Source: Smittia aterrima (Eukaryota > Arthropoda > Insecta > Diptera > Chironomidae). From it: a DNA stretch of 64,000 nucleotides. The position numbers and the translations under genes are program-made. The stretch is taken from NCBI GenBank assembly GCA_033063855.1, contig CP093830.1:16306854-16370853 (forward strand), written 5' to 3'. The notes beneath the pieces are model-generated. The model saw only the letters and a list, made by a program, of their open reading frames with translations. It was not told the DNA's origin and ran no database searches. Shown here piece after piece: positions 12,960-23,278 of the stretch (positions within the stretch are counted from its first letter, which is position 1; the number at the start of each line of letters is the position of its first letter).

Positions 12960-13470
12960 ACAACTTCCTAATCTGTCTGCAATGATCCTCAAGACATCTC
13001 CTTCAAGAGCAAGTCGACTTATTAAAGGAAAATTGGAATGTAGTCTTTGTGTGGTTCGAAAAGTAACTTTAATGTAAATACGATCGACATTCAATAAAGA
13101 GGATTCGATTAAGAATAAGAAGAGTTATTAGAATTGTAGTTACAGAATATTCAACGGATCAGAAAGCTTTAATCTCAAAACAGTAGGTTCTACTCGCTAA
13201 TTAGTGACGGCGACGTTATTTGTTGAATGGTCCGGATAAAAAATTAATTTAAGTAGAATTCAATCGTTAAAAGATGAATTGAGGCAATTTCGCTAAGCTC
13301 GATCCCTAACTGCTGTTTCACTTTTGTGCTCAGTTTCTTTTGACCTATTATAATTTTGCAAAGTTGACAAAGTTGCACTTTCGAGATAAGACTTGAAACT
13401 AAATCTTGAAATATTTTCATTTGCTTCAGTTGTTTCGAGTCGTGCAGTCAACTTAAACTTTCTCATTAAA
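12960..13470. other. 3' UTR of NDUFA4 and upstream region of the LRR gene
   Basis: No coding signal. The right end should hold the promoter and 5' UTR of the LRR gene, since both genes run on the plus strand. Confidence 0.45.
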
Positions 13471-15467
13471 ATGTGAGTGAACTTTTTTGTTTTAAATATT
13501 TTTTTACTAAAATCGTTTTTCTCAGGAGATCCCTCAGACTTTTGATTTTCACATCAATCTTCGCCATCGCAGCATCGAGTCTAGTGAAAATTAATTGTGG
13601 CAAAAAGCTTAATGGAAAATCTGCTTGCTACATCAAAAAACTAGAAATTACAATTGACAACAAGAACGTAAAAATTCCAAAAGCTGAAAAAACAATCAAA
13701 GCTCTTCAAATTGAAAATGAAAACGTAAACTTTTTACCGAAAAGTTTTTTGGAGTATTTCCCTGATTGTGAGGTCATTCACGTACTGAACTCTAATTTAC
13801 AAACTCTGGAGAAGAAGAACTTCGAGGAAAACACGAACCTTGAGGAGATTAATTTTGAAAATAATAAGATCAGTGAAATCATAGTGGAAATTTTTGAAGG
13901 ACTTGGAAAATTGAAATTCTTGAATTTAAAAAATAACCAAATCAAAAAAATTCGATCAAAGTCCTTTCAAGATAATTTGGCGTTGGAAAAACTGCTCCTT
14001 GGCCATAATGTCCTAGATGAAATTCACGAAAATACTTTTAAAAATCTCTCAAAATTGAATGAAATCGATTTGTCGTTTAACAAGATCACTGAGCTCCGCG
14101 AACTGACTTTCAGTGATAATATTGAGCTTAAAACACTTAAAATTAACAACAACTTCCTTAAGTACATCAGTGAGAATATTTTCAATAATAACAAGAAGCT
14201 CGCGATAGTTCAATTAGACAATAACGAGTGCATCAAACATCCGGAAAATTTTAATTCGAATCAAAAAGACACATCACAGTTTGATCATAAAGCTGCACAC
14301 GATGAGCTCGTCGAACATTGTCTGCCTGTAACGATCAAAGGTTATCTCGACAATGAAAAGAAACTCAATAAAACGATCGCAGAACTGAAGGCTCAGCTAG
14401 AAAAAGTAACAAATGAACTATCGGCATTTGAAGAAAAACATAAGTCAGTGAAGAAAAGTCATGATGACCAAATTAAAAAACTCGAGAGGGAAATGGAATC
14501 AATTAAAACTCAAACAAATAGCTGCTCGTCCTTCAGAATTAATTGTGATAAACAAGCTAAAGACAACGTCTGCTATGCTCATGGAATTGTATCATCATTC
14601 GATGAAATGACGTTGGATATTGACGACTCAGAGTTGAAGAGGGATTCCTTGATCATTCATGATTCGTTCATGGAATTCTTACCAGCGAATATTTTTGAAA
14701 AGCTCAAACATCTAAAAATTTTGTCCATAACGAAATCTCATGTTCGTCATCTCGACAGAAAGACATTCAAAAGTGGAAAAACCCTGGAACAACTTAATTT
14801 GACTAGCAACTCAATCGAAGAATGGGAAGATTCGACATTTGAAGGGACGAAAAATTTAGAAATTCTTCTATTGGGACAGAACGAAATCAAAGAGCTTTCT
14901 AGAAAAAGCTTCGAAGGTTTGAAGAACTTGTTGACGCTTACTCTGAACAACAATCGAATCACAGATATTCCGAAAAATTGTTTCGATTCTCTTGTTTATT
15001 TGACAACTTTGCAATTGGATCACAATGAGATTGAAAGTTTAAGTGAAAATGTTTTCCTGAAGAATGAAAATTTGTCGGTTTTGAAACTTGGATGGAACAA
15101 GATCACGCAATTGCCAGAAAAATTATTTTTCCCTTTGACACATTTGACTCGTTTAAATCTCAGAAACAACATGATTGAAGATATTCCAGAAAATATTTTC
15201 GAAAAGCTCCAAAAACTTGAAGTCCTTCAACTGAATCACAATTACATTGAGCATTTGAAAGAAAATATTTTTAAAAATAATCAAAAACTCATTTCTATTG
15301 CAATCAACAACAATCCAATCAAATCAATCGGAAAAAATCTGTTTGACAATTGCGAAAGTCTTAAACTTGTTATCTATGGTGAACTAGATTGCATCAAAGA
15401 TTTCATGAGAACCACAGACAAAAATGAATTCAAAAAGGTTGTCCTGGAAAGTTGTAAAGAATCCTAA
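13471..15467 (+). CDS. Secreted LRR-coiled-coil-LRR protein
   Basis: Two coding exons, 13471-13472 and 13526-15467; 647 aa. The start codon is split by a 53-bp intron (AT at 13471-13472, G at 13526), restoring MRSLRLLIFTSIFAIAAS, a clean signal peptide. Without splicing the only in-frame starts are non-ATG. Two similar modules follow. Each opens with a paired-Cys cap (INCGKKLNGKSACYI near residue 22; INCDKQAKDNVCYA near 333) and then LRRs of the form LxxLxLxxNxIxxIxxxxF. Between them, about residues 285-330, is a heptad-like charged segment rich in Lys, Glu and Leu (KAQLEKVTNELSAFEEKHKS) predicted to coil. Extracellular LRR plus coiled-coil recalls mosquito LRIM/APL1 immune proteins, but the order differs and that function is only a guess. 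AATAAA lies just after the stop. Confidence 0.88.
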
Positions 15468-15593
15468 TGCAATAAAGAATATTTTGGCAAATAAAATATT
15501 TTTCACTTGAATTTAAACATAAAAATATTTTTTATTAGCAATTTCAAGAATTTGTGAAAATTTTTGAAAACAATCCTAAGAATCAAATCAAAA
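15468..15593. other. 3' flank of the LRR gene
   Basis: Contains polyadenylation hexamers near 15471 and 15490 and then AT-rich sequence up to the foldback element. Confidence 0.5.
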
Positions 15594-15679
15594 GGGCCTG
15601 GCCATACCACACACCGGGTGACCACACACCAACCTATAGATTTTCAGTAGATTTTCTATAGAATCCTATAGATTTTTTA

Positions 15680-16006
15680 TAGAAAATCTATAGAAATTTA
15701 ATGTGTAATTTATGATCTATTAAAATTACATGGGAAATTAATAGATTTTAACTAGAAAAACCATAGAAAACGTTACGTTTCTTACATCAAAATTCATAGG
15801 AAAAACATTGAAATTCTATAGAAAATTAGAAGAAATTAGAATTTCTTTAAAAAGCCATAGATTTTCTATAGAATTTCAATGTTTTTCCTATGAATTTTGA
15901 CGTAAGAAACATAACGTTTTCTAGGGTTTTTCTAGTTAAAATCTAATAATTTCCCATGTAATTTTAATAGATCATAAATTACACATTAAATTTCTATAGA
16001 TTTTCA
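15680..16006. repeat. Long internal hairpin inside the outer element
   Basis: Arms of roughly 150 bp pair with few mismatches. The left arm begins GAAAATCTATAGAAATTTAA and the right arm ends with its complement near 16005. The turn lies near 15840. Landmarks in both arms are the complementary pairs around GTAATTTATGATCTATTAA and CATAGGAAAAACATTG. Confidence 0.8.
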
Positions 16007-16489
16007 ATGAATTTTTAATGTTGTAACTTAACGTTTTCTATAGATTCCCTATTTAAAATCCATTAATTTTGAATATAATTTAGATGTGAAACTTAATTAA
16101 ATTCAATTTAAAAAACGATTGGTGGGAGTGTTTAGGGTTTTTCATCCGAAGAATGAAATTATTTTTTCTTAAAAGCAGGAGTGGTGAGCAGGGCATAATT
16201 AGAATTTCGATTTAGACTTTTTTTACCCAATGTATCTTCCCAAGCACTTTAATCCTTCAAAATGAGTCTAGATTTAAAGTCCAAAGAATACTGAGATGTT
16301 TTCTGAGTTTCATAGTTTCTAAGTAAATGAAACTCTATGATTTTTCTAATTATTTTATATTGAAAATCTATTTATTTCAAATAGAAATTCTATTAATTTT
16401 CTATGTATTTTCCAGTGTGGAGGTGCTTTTGAAGTGAGGTGCCAGGTGCTAGCACCTTTTGCATTCGTGACACCTGAGTTTAAAAATAC

Positions 16490-16730
16490 TTCAGGTGCCC
16501 CGCACCTTGATAAAAAAAAACACCCAGGTTCCTCGCACCTTGAAAAAAAAAAACCTAGGTTCCTCGCACCTCGAAAAAAAAAACACCTAAGTGCCCCGCA
16601 CCTTGAAAAAAAAACACCCAGGTTCCTCGCACCTTGAAAAAAAAAACCTAGGTGCCCCGCACCTTGAAAAAAAAAACACCCAGGTTCCTCGCACCTCGAA
16701 AAAAAAAAACACCCAGGTTCCTCGCACATA
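16490..16730. repeat. Tandem array of a ~30-bp unit, left arm of the nested element
   Basis: About eight units, each a variable A-run of 7-10 followed by a GC-rich core such as CCCAGGTTCCTCGCACCTTG or CTAGGTGCCCCGCACCTTG. Core variants alternate between 'ggttcctcgcacct' and 'ggtgccccgcacct'. Open frames through it (Phe-rich on the minus strand) are artefacts of the repeat. Confidence 0.85.
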
Positions 16731-16994
16731 ATTTTTTATTTTTTTTTGAAAGCAGGAGAGTTAAGTTTATGTGGTATTAGGTAATTCGAGGACGCTCTAC
16801 AAGATGGCATCATTAGAATTTCGATTAAACGTCTCCTTCATCGAGAAAAATGAACTAACATTTTTAAGTTCATTTTTCTCGATGAAGGAGACGTTTAATC
16901 GAAATTCTAATGATGCCATCTTGTAGAGCGTCCTCGAATTACCTAATACCACATAAACTTAACTCTCCTGCTTTCAAAAAAAAATAAAAAATTA

Positions 16995-17280
16995 TGTGCG
17001 AGGAACCTGGGTGTTTTTTTTTTTCGAGGTGCGAGGAACCTGGGTGTTTTTTTTTTCAAGGTGCGGGGCACCTAGGTTTTTTTTTTTTTCAAGGTGCGAG
17101 GAACCTGGGTGTTTTTTTTTTCAAGGTGCGGGGCACCTAGGTGTTTTTTTTTTTCGAGGTGCGAGGAACCTGGGTGTTTTTTTTTTCAAGGTGCGGGGCA
17201 CCTAGGTTTTTTTTTTTTTCAAGGTGCGAGGAACCTAGGTTTTTTTTTTTTCAAGGTGCGAGGAACCAAAGTAAAGCCGC
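16995..17280. repeat. Tandem array of the same unit in reverse, right arm of the nested element
   Basis: Inverted counterpart of the left array: T-runs of 9-12 alternate with GAGGTGCGAGGAACCTGGGTG or AAGGTGCGGGGCACCTAGGT cores. Unit number and variant order differ slightly from the left arm, so the arms have changed length independently since they were copied. Confidence 0.85.
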
Positions 17281-17746
17281 ACCTACGTGCCGCACCTCCA
17301 CACTGGTATTTTCAATATAAAACGTAACGACGTAGAAGTTTGACGTAACTGGTTTCCATAAAAAGTCCATTGAAAATCTATAGAGTTTCTATATAAAATC
17401 TATTAATTTTCTATGAAATTCTATTGAATTTACGCTAAAAAGTGGGTGACCACACACCAAAATAAATTTTAGTTTTTTAATGGAAAATCCATAGAATTTC
17501 TATCTAGGAAATTTCTGTTAAAATTTAATAGAAATTCTATAGGAAAAAAAATAGAAAATCTATAGAAAACTAATAGGTTTTTAATAGAAAGTAGAAAATA
17601 TATTTTCTATAGAAAATCTACATATTTCCTATAGAATTTCTATAGATTTCCTTGGTGTGTGGTATGGCTAGATCCAAATCAAAATATCGCAATGTAAATC
17701 AGAATCTGAATTCATGTGGTAAAAGCTTTTTTCGCTGATACAAAAT

Positions 17747-19117
17747 TTAGTTGAACAATCTCAAAGCACGAGTATAGACTTCGCCAACAAATGTAGTAAT
17801 TGCAGTGAAGATGAATGTGAAAATGTTTGGATTTTTTTCCCTGAAAGTTTGTTTATGTAAAATAAAAGTTTTCAATAAAAAATGTGTTTTACTCACTTGC
17901 AGACATATTGCAGGATTGGTCCATAGCCGTTGTAAGGATACTTTAATGAAGTAGGAGAAGAGATCTTTGCAATAATTGAAGGGCTAAAACAATTCAAAAT
18001 TAAAAAAAAATTATTAGATTTAAAAACAAAACCTTACTCTCGCCTAGATTCAGTGTATCCCATTTTGTAATTATCTGGAAGACCCTCGGCCTCTTCTTTG
18101 AAGCAAGGAAGACAATGATCAGCAAAAAAATCATTTTTAAAGGCTGCGATGTAGAAAACATTGCACATCATATGAGATGGCAGTCCTTCTGCTGAAACCG
18201 TTCCCATCAGTTTGGAAATTGCCCATTTCAATGGTTTCGCGGATGGTTGGAAATGGCCGCAAAATCCTAAATTTCAATTTAAAATTAGAAAACAATATCT
18301 TAAGAATCTTAAATGTTTCTCACCCATGTACCAATCCTGATGACCAATCGCGTAGAATGTTCCAAGGTCACATGAGGTGTGAATCACTTGCAGATTTCCG
18401 GCAGTATCCTTATATGCTCCAGTAGTCTGATCTTCAGCATCTTGATCGTAAAAACCAAGACCAGCTGGATCACACCCTAAAGAAATTTTAAATCAGAATT
18501 TGTTTGAAAAATTTAGATTCAGAGAAATTATTACAATCCATTTTGTCCATCACTTGATTAAAACTAGCTTTTAGATCCTTTCCAACAGAACCAAGCAATC
18601 GAGCACCAACTGAATGTCCATACCCGAAGAAATTGGAAAGTGAGCAGCCCTTCTGGACCAAAAACTTAATTTTTTTCAAAATTGCTTTTGCTACATTTTC
18701 ATAATCTCTCTTAAGGACTTGAAAATAATTAATGTTGAGCGAGTAATAGGTCCAATCAACTACAATGACAACGCCGCCACGTTGCTCCAATAAGTTTTGA
18801 GCTAGTTCAATAACCCAGACAATTCCAGTATCTTGCCAGCCTGGGACAATGACCGAGATGCTTTCATCCTCTTTAATTTCTTGATCATCCCAGTTTTCTT
18901 TATCAGACAAAAGTTTGGAGTATTTGCTGATGTAGGCAATTAGAAATAAAATTATTCTTGAAATTCTAAGAAGCTTAGTTGCTTACATTGTCTTATTAAC
19001 TAATTTGTACACTTTGAAACCAATATTTTCATCGTACTCGTTATCAGCTACGGCAGCGTAAACTTGATTTAAAGCCAACGAAACAAGCAACGTGGCAGTT
19101 AAGACCTTTAAAAACAT
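17747..19117 (-). CDS. Secreted pancreatic-lipase-type lipase/phospholipase A1, copy A
   Basis: Six exons: 18987-19117, 18535-18926, 18324-18476, 18038-18266, 17897-17983, 17747-17840; 361 aa. The start at 19117 opens a signal peptide (MFLKVLTATLLVSLALNQ). The alpha/beta-hydrolase core shows VIVPGWQDTG (oxyanion region), VVDWTYYS, the nucleophile elbow GHSVGAR, CDPAGLGFY with the catalytic Asp, VIHTS, and SHMMCNVFYIAA, where the His of the triad is expected. Such secreted insect enzymes hydrolyse neutral lipids or phospholipids; the yolk-protein branch of the same family has lost the serine, but here it is kept. It is a tandem duplicate of the gene at 19731-21091 with identical intron positions. 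The substrate cannot be told. Confidence 0.88.
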
Positions 19118-19282
19118 TTCGCGAAAACGTCCTCCTTTTGCAAAAGTCGATAACAAATTGAAGAAAAATAATTTCAAGGGAACTTGTTAATCGCATGTGC
19201 AACGTTTGATCAAGTGTTTTCTTTAGATGCTTTCAACTTTATCGCAGCTGGTTTCTTAGGGAGAATACATTTGCTCTTAAGA

Positions 19283-19400
19283 ATATGAGATCTCTTGTCG
19301 AAAATCTGTTTGATAATTGCGAATGTCCTAAACTTGTTATCTATGGTGAACTGCATTAATGAATTCATGAGAAACAAAGACAAAAGCAAAAACAAAAACA
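19283..19400 (+). pseudogene. Relic of the LRR gene 3' end
   Basis: About 85 bp from 19300 (ATCTGTTTGATAATTGCGAA onward to GAATTCATGAGAA) closely match the last coding part of the LRR gene at 15335-15412, with substitutions and small deletions that break the frame. Just upstream, ATGAGATCTCTTG at 19285 resembles the spliced start of that gene, though this part is short enough to be chance. Most of the LRR repeats are gone, so no protein is expected. Confidence 0.75.
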
Positions 19401-19730
19401 AAACAACTGTCACAAAAAGATATCTAATGAAATTTAAAAACATACTTTATTTTTTCAAATTGAAATTTTCAGTACTCTTCATATTAGTGAAAAACTGTAA
19501 ATATCAAATGTGTGTGAAGTTCACGTAAGCTAACAATTAAAAAAAGTCTGCTCTGACTTAGTAAAGACGATTTTTTTAAGAAGAACAAGCTGGCAATGGA
19601 AAAATTGAGAGCAAAATAAAATTGACCTTGAGAGTCTAGAAGGAAAACAGCTTCGTTGGTAATCTAATTTAATATCGAAAAATAAATCAGAATCTAATTC
19701 ATGTGACAAAAGGATCTTTGACTTTAAAAT

Positions 19731-21091
19731 TTACTTGAACAATCCAACCATTCCAAGGATTTCACCAACAATTGTTGAAACTGCCTTAAGGAGGACAGAA
19801 ACCACATTGTAATTTTTTTTCCTGTAAGATTTTCACTTAAAATAAAATTTTTCATTAAGAACGTTTTATAACTTACACGCAGACTTCTTCTAGGACTGGA
19901 CCATAGCCGTTGTAGGGGTAGTCCAATGATGTAGGGGAGGTGATCTTTGCAATAATTGAAGGGCTGCAAGTAATTCAAAATTAAAAAAATATCATTAAAG
20001 TTACGAAACAAAATTTTACTTTCGTCTAGATTCCATGAATCCCATCGTGTAATCAGCTGGAAGACCTTCGGCTTTTTCAAAACAAGGAAGACAATGATCA
20101 GCATAAAATTTGTTATCAAAAGCGGCAATGTACAAAACATTGCACATCATATGAGATAATGTTGCATCGTCTGAAACCGTTCCCTTAAATTTTGAAATAG
20201 CCCATTGCAATGGTTTTGCGGCTGACTGAAATAGCCCACAAATTCCTAAATTTCAATTTAAAATTAGAAAACAATCTTTCGAATCTTTAAATGATTCTCA
20301 CCCATGTACCAATCCTGATGTCCGATTGCGTTGGTTGTTCCAAAGTTTCCTGACGTGTGAATCACTTGAACGTTATCAGAAGCATTCCTGGAACCTCCGG
20401 TTGCCTTTTCCTTAGCATCTTGTTCGAAAAAGCCAGGACCAGCGGGATCACATACTAAAGAAAATTTAAATTATAAAATGTTTAGAAAAACAAAGTTTAG
20501 AAAAAAAATTACAATCCATTTTGGGAATAGCCACTTTATAATGAGTTTTCAAAGCCCTTCCAATAAAAACAGCCATTCTAGCGCCAATTGAATGTCCATA
20601 AACGAAGAAATTGGAAATTGAGCATCCTCCACCCACCAAATAATCCAATTTTTTCAAAATTGAATTTGCTACATTTTCATAATCCCTCTGACGGACTTGC
20701 GCATAATTAATGTTGAGTGAGTAATGAGTCCAATCGACTACAATGGCAATGCCGCCACGTTGCTCCAATAAGTTTTCAGCTAGATCTTCAGTCCAGAGTT
20801 CTCCGGTATCTTGCCAACCGGGAATAATGACCGACACGTTTTTAGCCGTGTCAATACCTTGATTTTCCAAGCTGTCTACGTCTGACAAAAGAGCGGAGAA
20901 TTTGCTGACGTGGACAATTTATATAGAATATCCTTGAAACCACGAGAATTAATTACTTACATTTCACCATCACTTAATTTGTAAACTTTGAGTCCAATAT
21001 TTTTATCATACTCGTTATCGTTCTCGGCGGCGTGAGCTTGATTTAAAGCCAATGAAGCAAGCAACGTGGCAGTTAAGACTTTTAAGAACAT
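19731..21091 (-). CDS. Secreted pancreatic-lipase-type lipase/phospholipase A1, copy B
   Basis: Six exons: 20961-21091, 20513-20904, 20302-20454, 20020-20245, 19877-19963, 19731-19821; 359 aa. It has the same architecture as copy A: signal peptide (MFLKVLTATLLASLALNQ), VIIPGWQDTG, VVDWTHYS, nucleophile elbow GHSIGAR, CDPAGPGFF and SHMMCNVLYIAA. Exons 1-3 and 5 are equal in length to copy A; exons 4 and 6 each differ by 3 nt. The 3' flanks of the two copies also match (AAATCAGAATCT...ATTCATGTG), so the duplication covered more than the coding region. The terminal exon is the most diverged part. Catalytic residues are present, so both copies are probably active. Confidence 0.88.
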
Positions 21092-21479
21092 TTTCCGAAA
21101 ACGTCTTCTTATCACAGCGATCAAGAATGAATAGGTGCGAAATAATTTCGATAGGAGCTGACAGTCGTTGATCACTTGACGACAAAGACGTTTGCTTGCT
21201 CAAGTGTTTCTTTTTGACGCATTCATCTTGTCTTAGTGAGACTTCTTTTGTTCTCTTAATCGGAAATTTGAAAATCTTATGTAGGATTGAGATTTGAAAA
21301 TTCATATTATCACTTGAATCAACAATAGCTGAAGAATTTGTCTGGTTCCTGAAATTTGACCGATACGACTGCAAGCTGTTCTCTGTATAACTTAAGAGTC
21401 CGAATGTAGAAGATTAGACGCAACTACTCAGCTTACTTATTAAATTTTCATTCATAAACCGTTTAAACTTGTAATAGAC

Positions 21480-21650
21480 GATTATAAATTAAATTGACCA
21501 CTTAACACTTCTATGCTATTAAATTTTGTATTTGATAATTTCAAATCCAATTAAATTTTTATCAGAAAAGCCAGACATAATTTTTTTTCTTCCTTCAAGA
21601 AAACCTTTATTATTCTTCAAGTAGTGAATCAAAGAAGAACATTCTTACAG
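21480..21650 (+). promoter_or_regulatory. Conserved odorant-receptor upstream module, copy 1
   Basis: Shares an ordered set of words with the regions before two other receptor genes: AAATTGACCACTTAACACTT, ATTTCAAATCCAATTAAATT, GACATAA, TTCAAGAAAACC.TTATT and CTTCAAGTAGTGAATCAAAG. The last word lies about 50-60 bp before the ATG. A shared promoter and 5' leader is the likely explanation. Confidence 0.65.
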
Positions 21651-21685
21651 ATTTGCTTAAGACGAAATCGAACAAAGGAAGTAAA

Positions 21686-22830
21686 ATGGAATCAGAGCAA
21701 TTCTCAGTGGAATTGAAAAGTTTAATGACAATCGGTTTTCATCGAGAAGGACTCGAGAAATATCCAAAAATATTTTTTTTCATTCATTTCGTCGCAATAG
21801 GCTACGTCATGTGGGCAGGTCTTGCAGAATTCTCTTTCATGGTGACAAACTTCAACGACATATTTGCTGCAGCGGAATGCTTTGGACCACTTGCCACAGA
21901 AATAATTGTTTTTTCGAAGATAATAACGTACGCTTTTCACGAAAAGAAATTTTATGCACTGATGGATCAAGTCAAAGCGCTGGCAGAAACAAATTCTGAC
22001 TCAGAAGTTGTTAAAAGAGCAAAAAGGATCGATAAACTAGCATCTTTGGTTTATTTGGTTTCAGCAAACATCAGCGGTGGTTTACTTATTTCTACTCCAA
22101 TTGCGTCGGACTTTATTGGTTATTGGTTCTTTGGACTTGAACGAACGCGGGATATGCCTTACAAAATCCTCTTGCCACATCCCACAAATGTCTCGCCAGC
22201 GTATGAAATAACCTATTTTATGCTCATTATCGCAACTCACATAACAGTCATACAATGCGTAAGTAAATTGTTATTAGTTTTAATTTTATAATCAATTCAA
22301 AATGTATTATATTTTACTTCACACAGGCGGCCTTCGATTCATTGTTCTTTGGTTTCTGTCTTCACATCTGTGCTCAGTTTGAAATCCTTCGGGAATCTTT
22401 TGATGGAGACATTAAGAAGTTTAGCGAGAAACATGAAGCAATTCTGCAAACAGCAAAAAGTCTTAAACAACTTTTTACGCCAGTCATCATTGTTCAGTTC
22501 TTATTGAGCTCGGCACTTCTCTGCGTTCTTGGTTTCCAACTCATCATGCAGAAAGTTTTAGTGAAGAGAATTATTGCGTCCTCATTTGGAATGTCGATCA
22601 TAATTCAATTCTTTGTTTATTGCTACGGAGGACAGATCATGGTGGACAAGAGCTCTGAAGTTGCTGATCTTCTTTACGAAATCGACAAAGATCTTGTCAT
22701 CGTCATCACAAGAGCTCAAAGACCAGCAAAGATAAAAATCGGTTTCTTCGATGCTAGTCTGCCAACATTCAGCGCAGTCTTGAGCTCAACTGGCTCTCTC
22801 ATCACAATGTTAATATCTTTTCTTGATTAA
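21686..22830 (+). CDS. Insect odorant receptor (7tm_6), subfamily 1 copy A
   Basis: Two exons, 21686-22258 and 22327-22830; 358 aa. Hydrophobic segments are spaced as in the seven-helix, inverted-topology insect OR family. The C-terminal exon has the family-typical end (FFVYCYGGQIMVDKSSEVADLLYEI ... KIGFFDASLPTFSAVLSSTGSLITML). ORs assemble with Orco as ligand-gated cation channels in the dendrites of olfactory neurons. The start MESEQFSVELK matches the paralogue at 29312. Exon 2 is almost identical to that of copy B, whereas exon 1 differs far more. Confidence 0.92.
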
Positions 22831-23114
22831 ATCTTTAAAAGAAGAATAAGATTAAAGTTTGAAGAAATCGTCGGATTCTATAATCGTATAAGAAAATTTT
22901 CAAAATGTCATGACAAATTATATTTCACAATAAAATTTTCTTATCTTAAAAAAAGTATCATTTTTCAATTTCCTTATCTGCAAGAATGGCGTGAATCAAA
23001 ATCCAAAAACTCAATTTGATATCACTTGAGCTAATAATCAGAGGAAAAGACTTAAACAGCGCTTGACCTTTGCATGTCAACCAAAGGCGAAACAAAATTT
23101 GTTGAGACTTAATG

Positions 23115-23275
23115 GTTCCTAAATCAAATTGACATCCAATACTTTCGATCAATTTAAATTTTTAACTTGGTAATTACAAATCTAATGAAGTTTTCATCAG
23201 AGCAAGGACATAAAAGCTTCGTGACTTACAAGAAAACCATTATTTTCCTTCAAGTAGTAAATCAAAGACTATCTT
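23115..23275 (+). promoter_or_regulatory. Conserved odorant-receptor upstream module, copy 2
   Basis: Contains AAATTGACATCCAATACTTT, AATTACAAATCTAATGAAGT, AGGACATAAAAGCTTCGTG and CCTTCAAGTAGTAAATCAAA in the same order as the modules before the receptors at 21686 and 29312. ACATAAAAG may act as a TATA-like element. Confidence 0.65.
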
Positions 23276-23278
23276 AAA

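Larger units (their letters stand above)
16413..17305. mobile_element. Nested hAT-like foldback MITE with exact 8-bp target duplication
   Basis: The 893-bp element begins CAGTGTGGAGGTGC and ends with the complement GCACCTCCACACTG. It is flanked by identical 8-bp direct repeats, gtattttc, at 16405-16412 and 17306-17313. An 8-bp duplication with a CAG-type terminus is the usual mark of hAT transposons. The whole element is a giant palindrome turning near 16860: the central 120 bp on each side (around GATGGCATCATTAGAATTTC) is essentially perfect, and outside that are matching arrays of short repeats. There is no transposase, so it is non-autonomous. It sits inside the outer element and so inserted later. 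Confidence 0.85.
15594..17674. mobile_element. Outer foldback-type transposable element (non-autonomous), carrying a nested element
   Basis: The ends are inverted: CCATACCACACACC near 15602 and its complement GGTGTGTGGTATGG near 17655. A candidate 10-bp target duplication, caaatcaaaa, lies at 15584-15593 and 17675-17684. Both arms are built from degenerate copies of a TATAGAAAATCTATAG-like word. The 17-bp word gggtgaccacacaccaa also occurs in direct orientation at 15616-15632 and 17444-17460, so the right part may be a second partial copy. There is no transposase open frame. Removing the nested insertion leaves about 1.2 kb. The exact ends and superfamily are uncertain; foldback elements of the MULE or hAT type would fit. 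Confidence 0.7.

Noticed and set aside
16355..17327. Several open frames of 67-124 codons with repeated GCFFF or WVFFF blocks
   Set aside because: They are translations of the short tandem arrays in the nested element arms and occur on both strands.
15594..17674. Telomere-like or satellite origin for the TGTGTGG ends
   Set aside because: The word occurs only at the element tips in inverted orientation, as expected of a transposon, and is not tandemly repeated.
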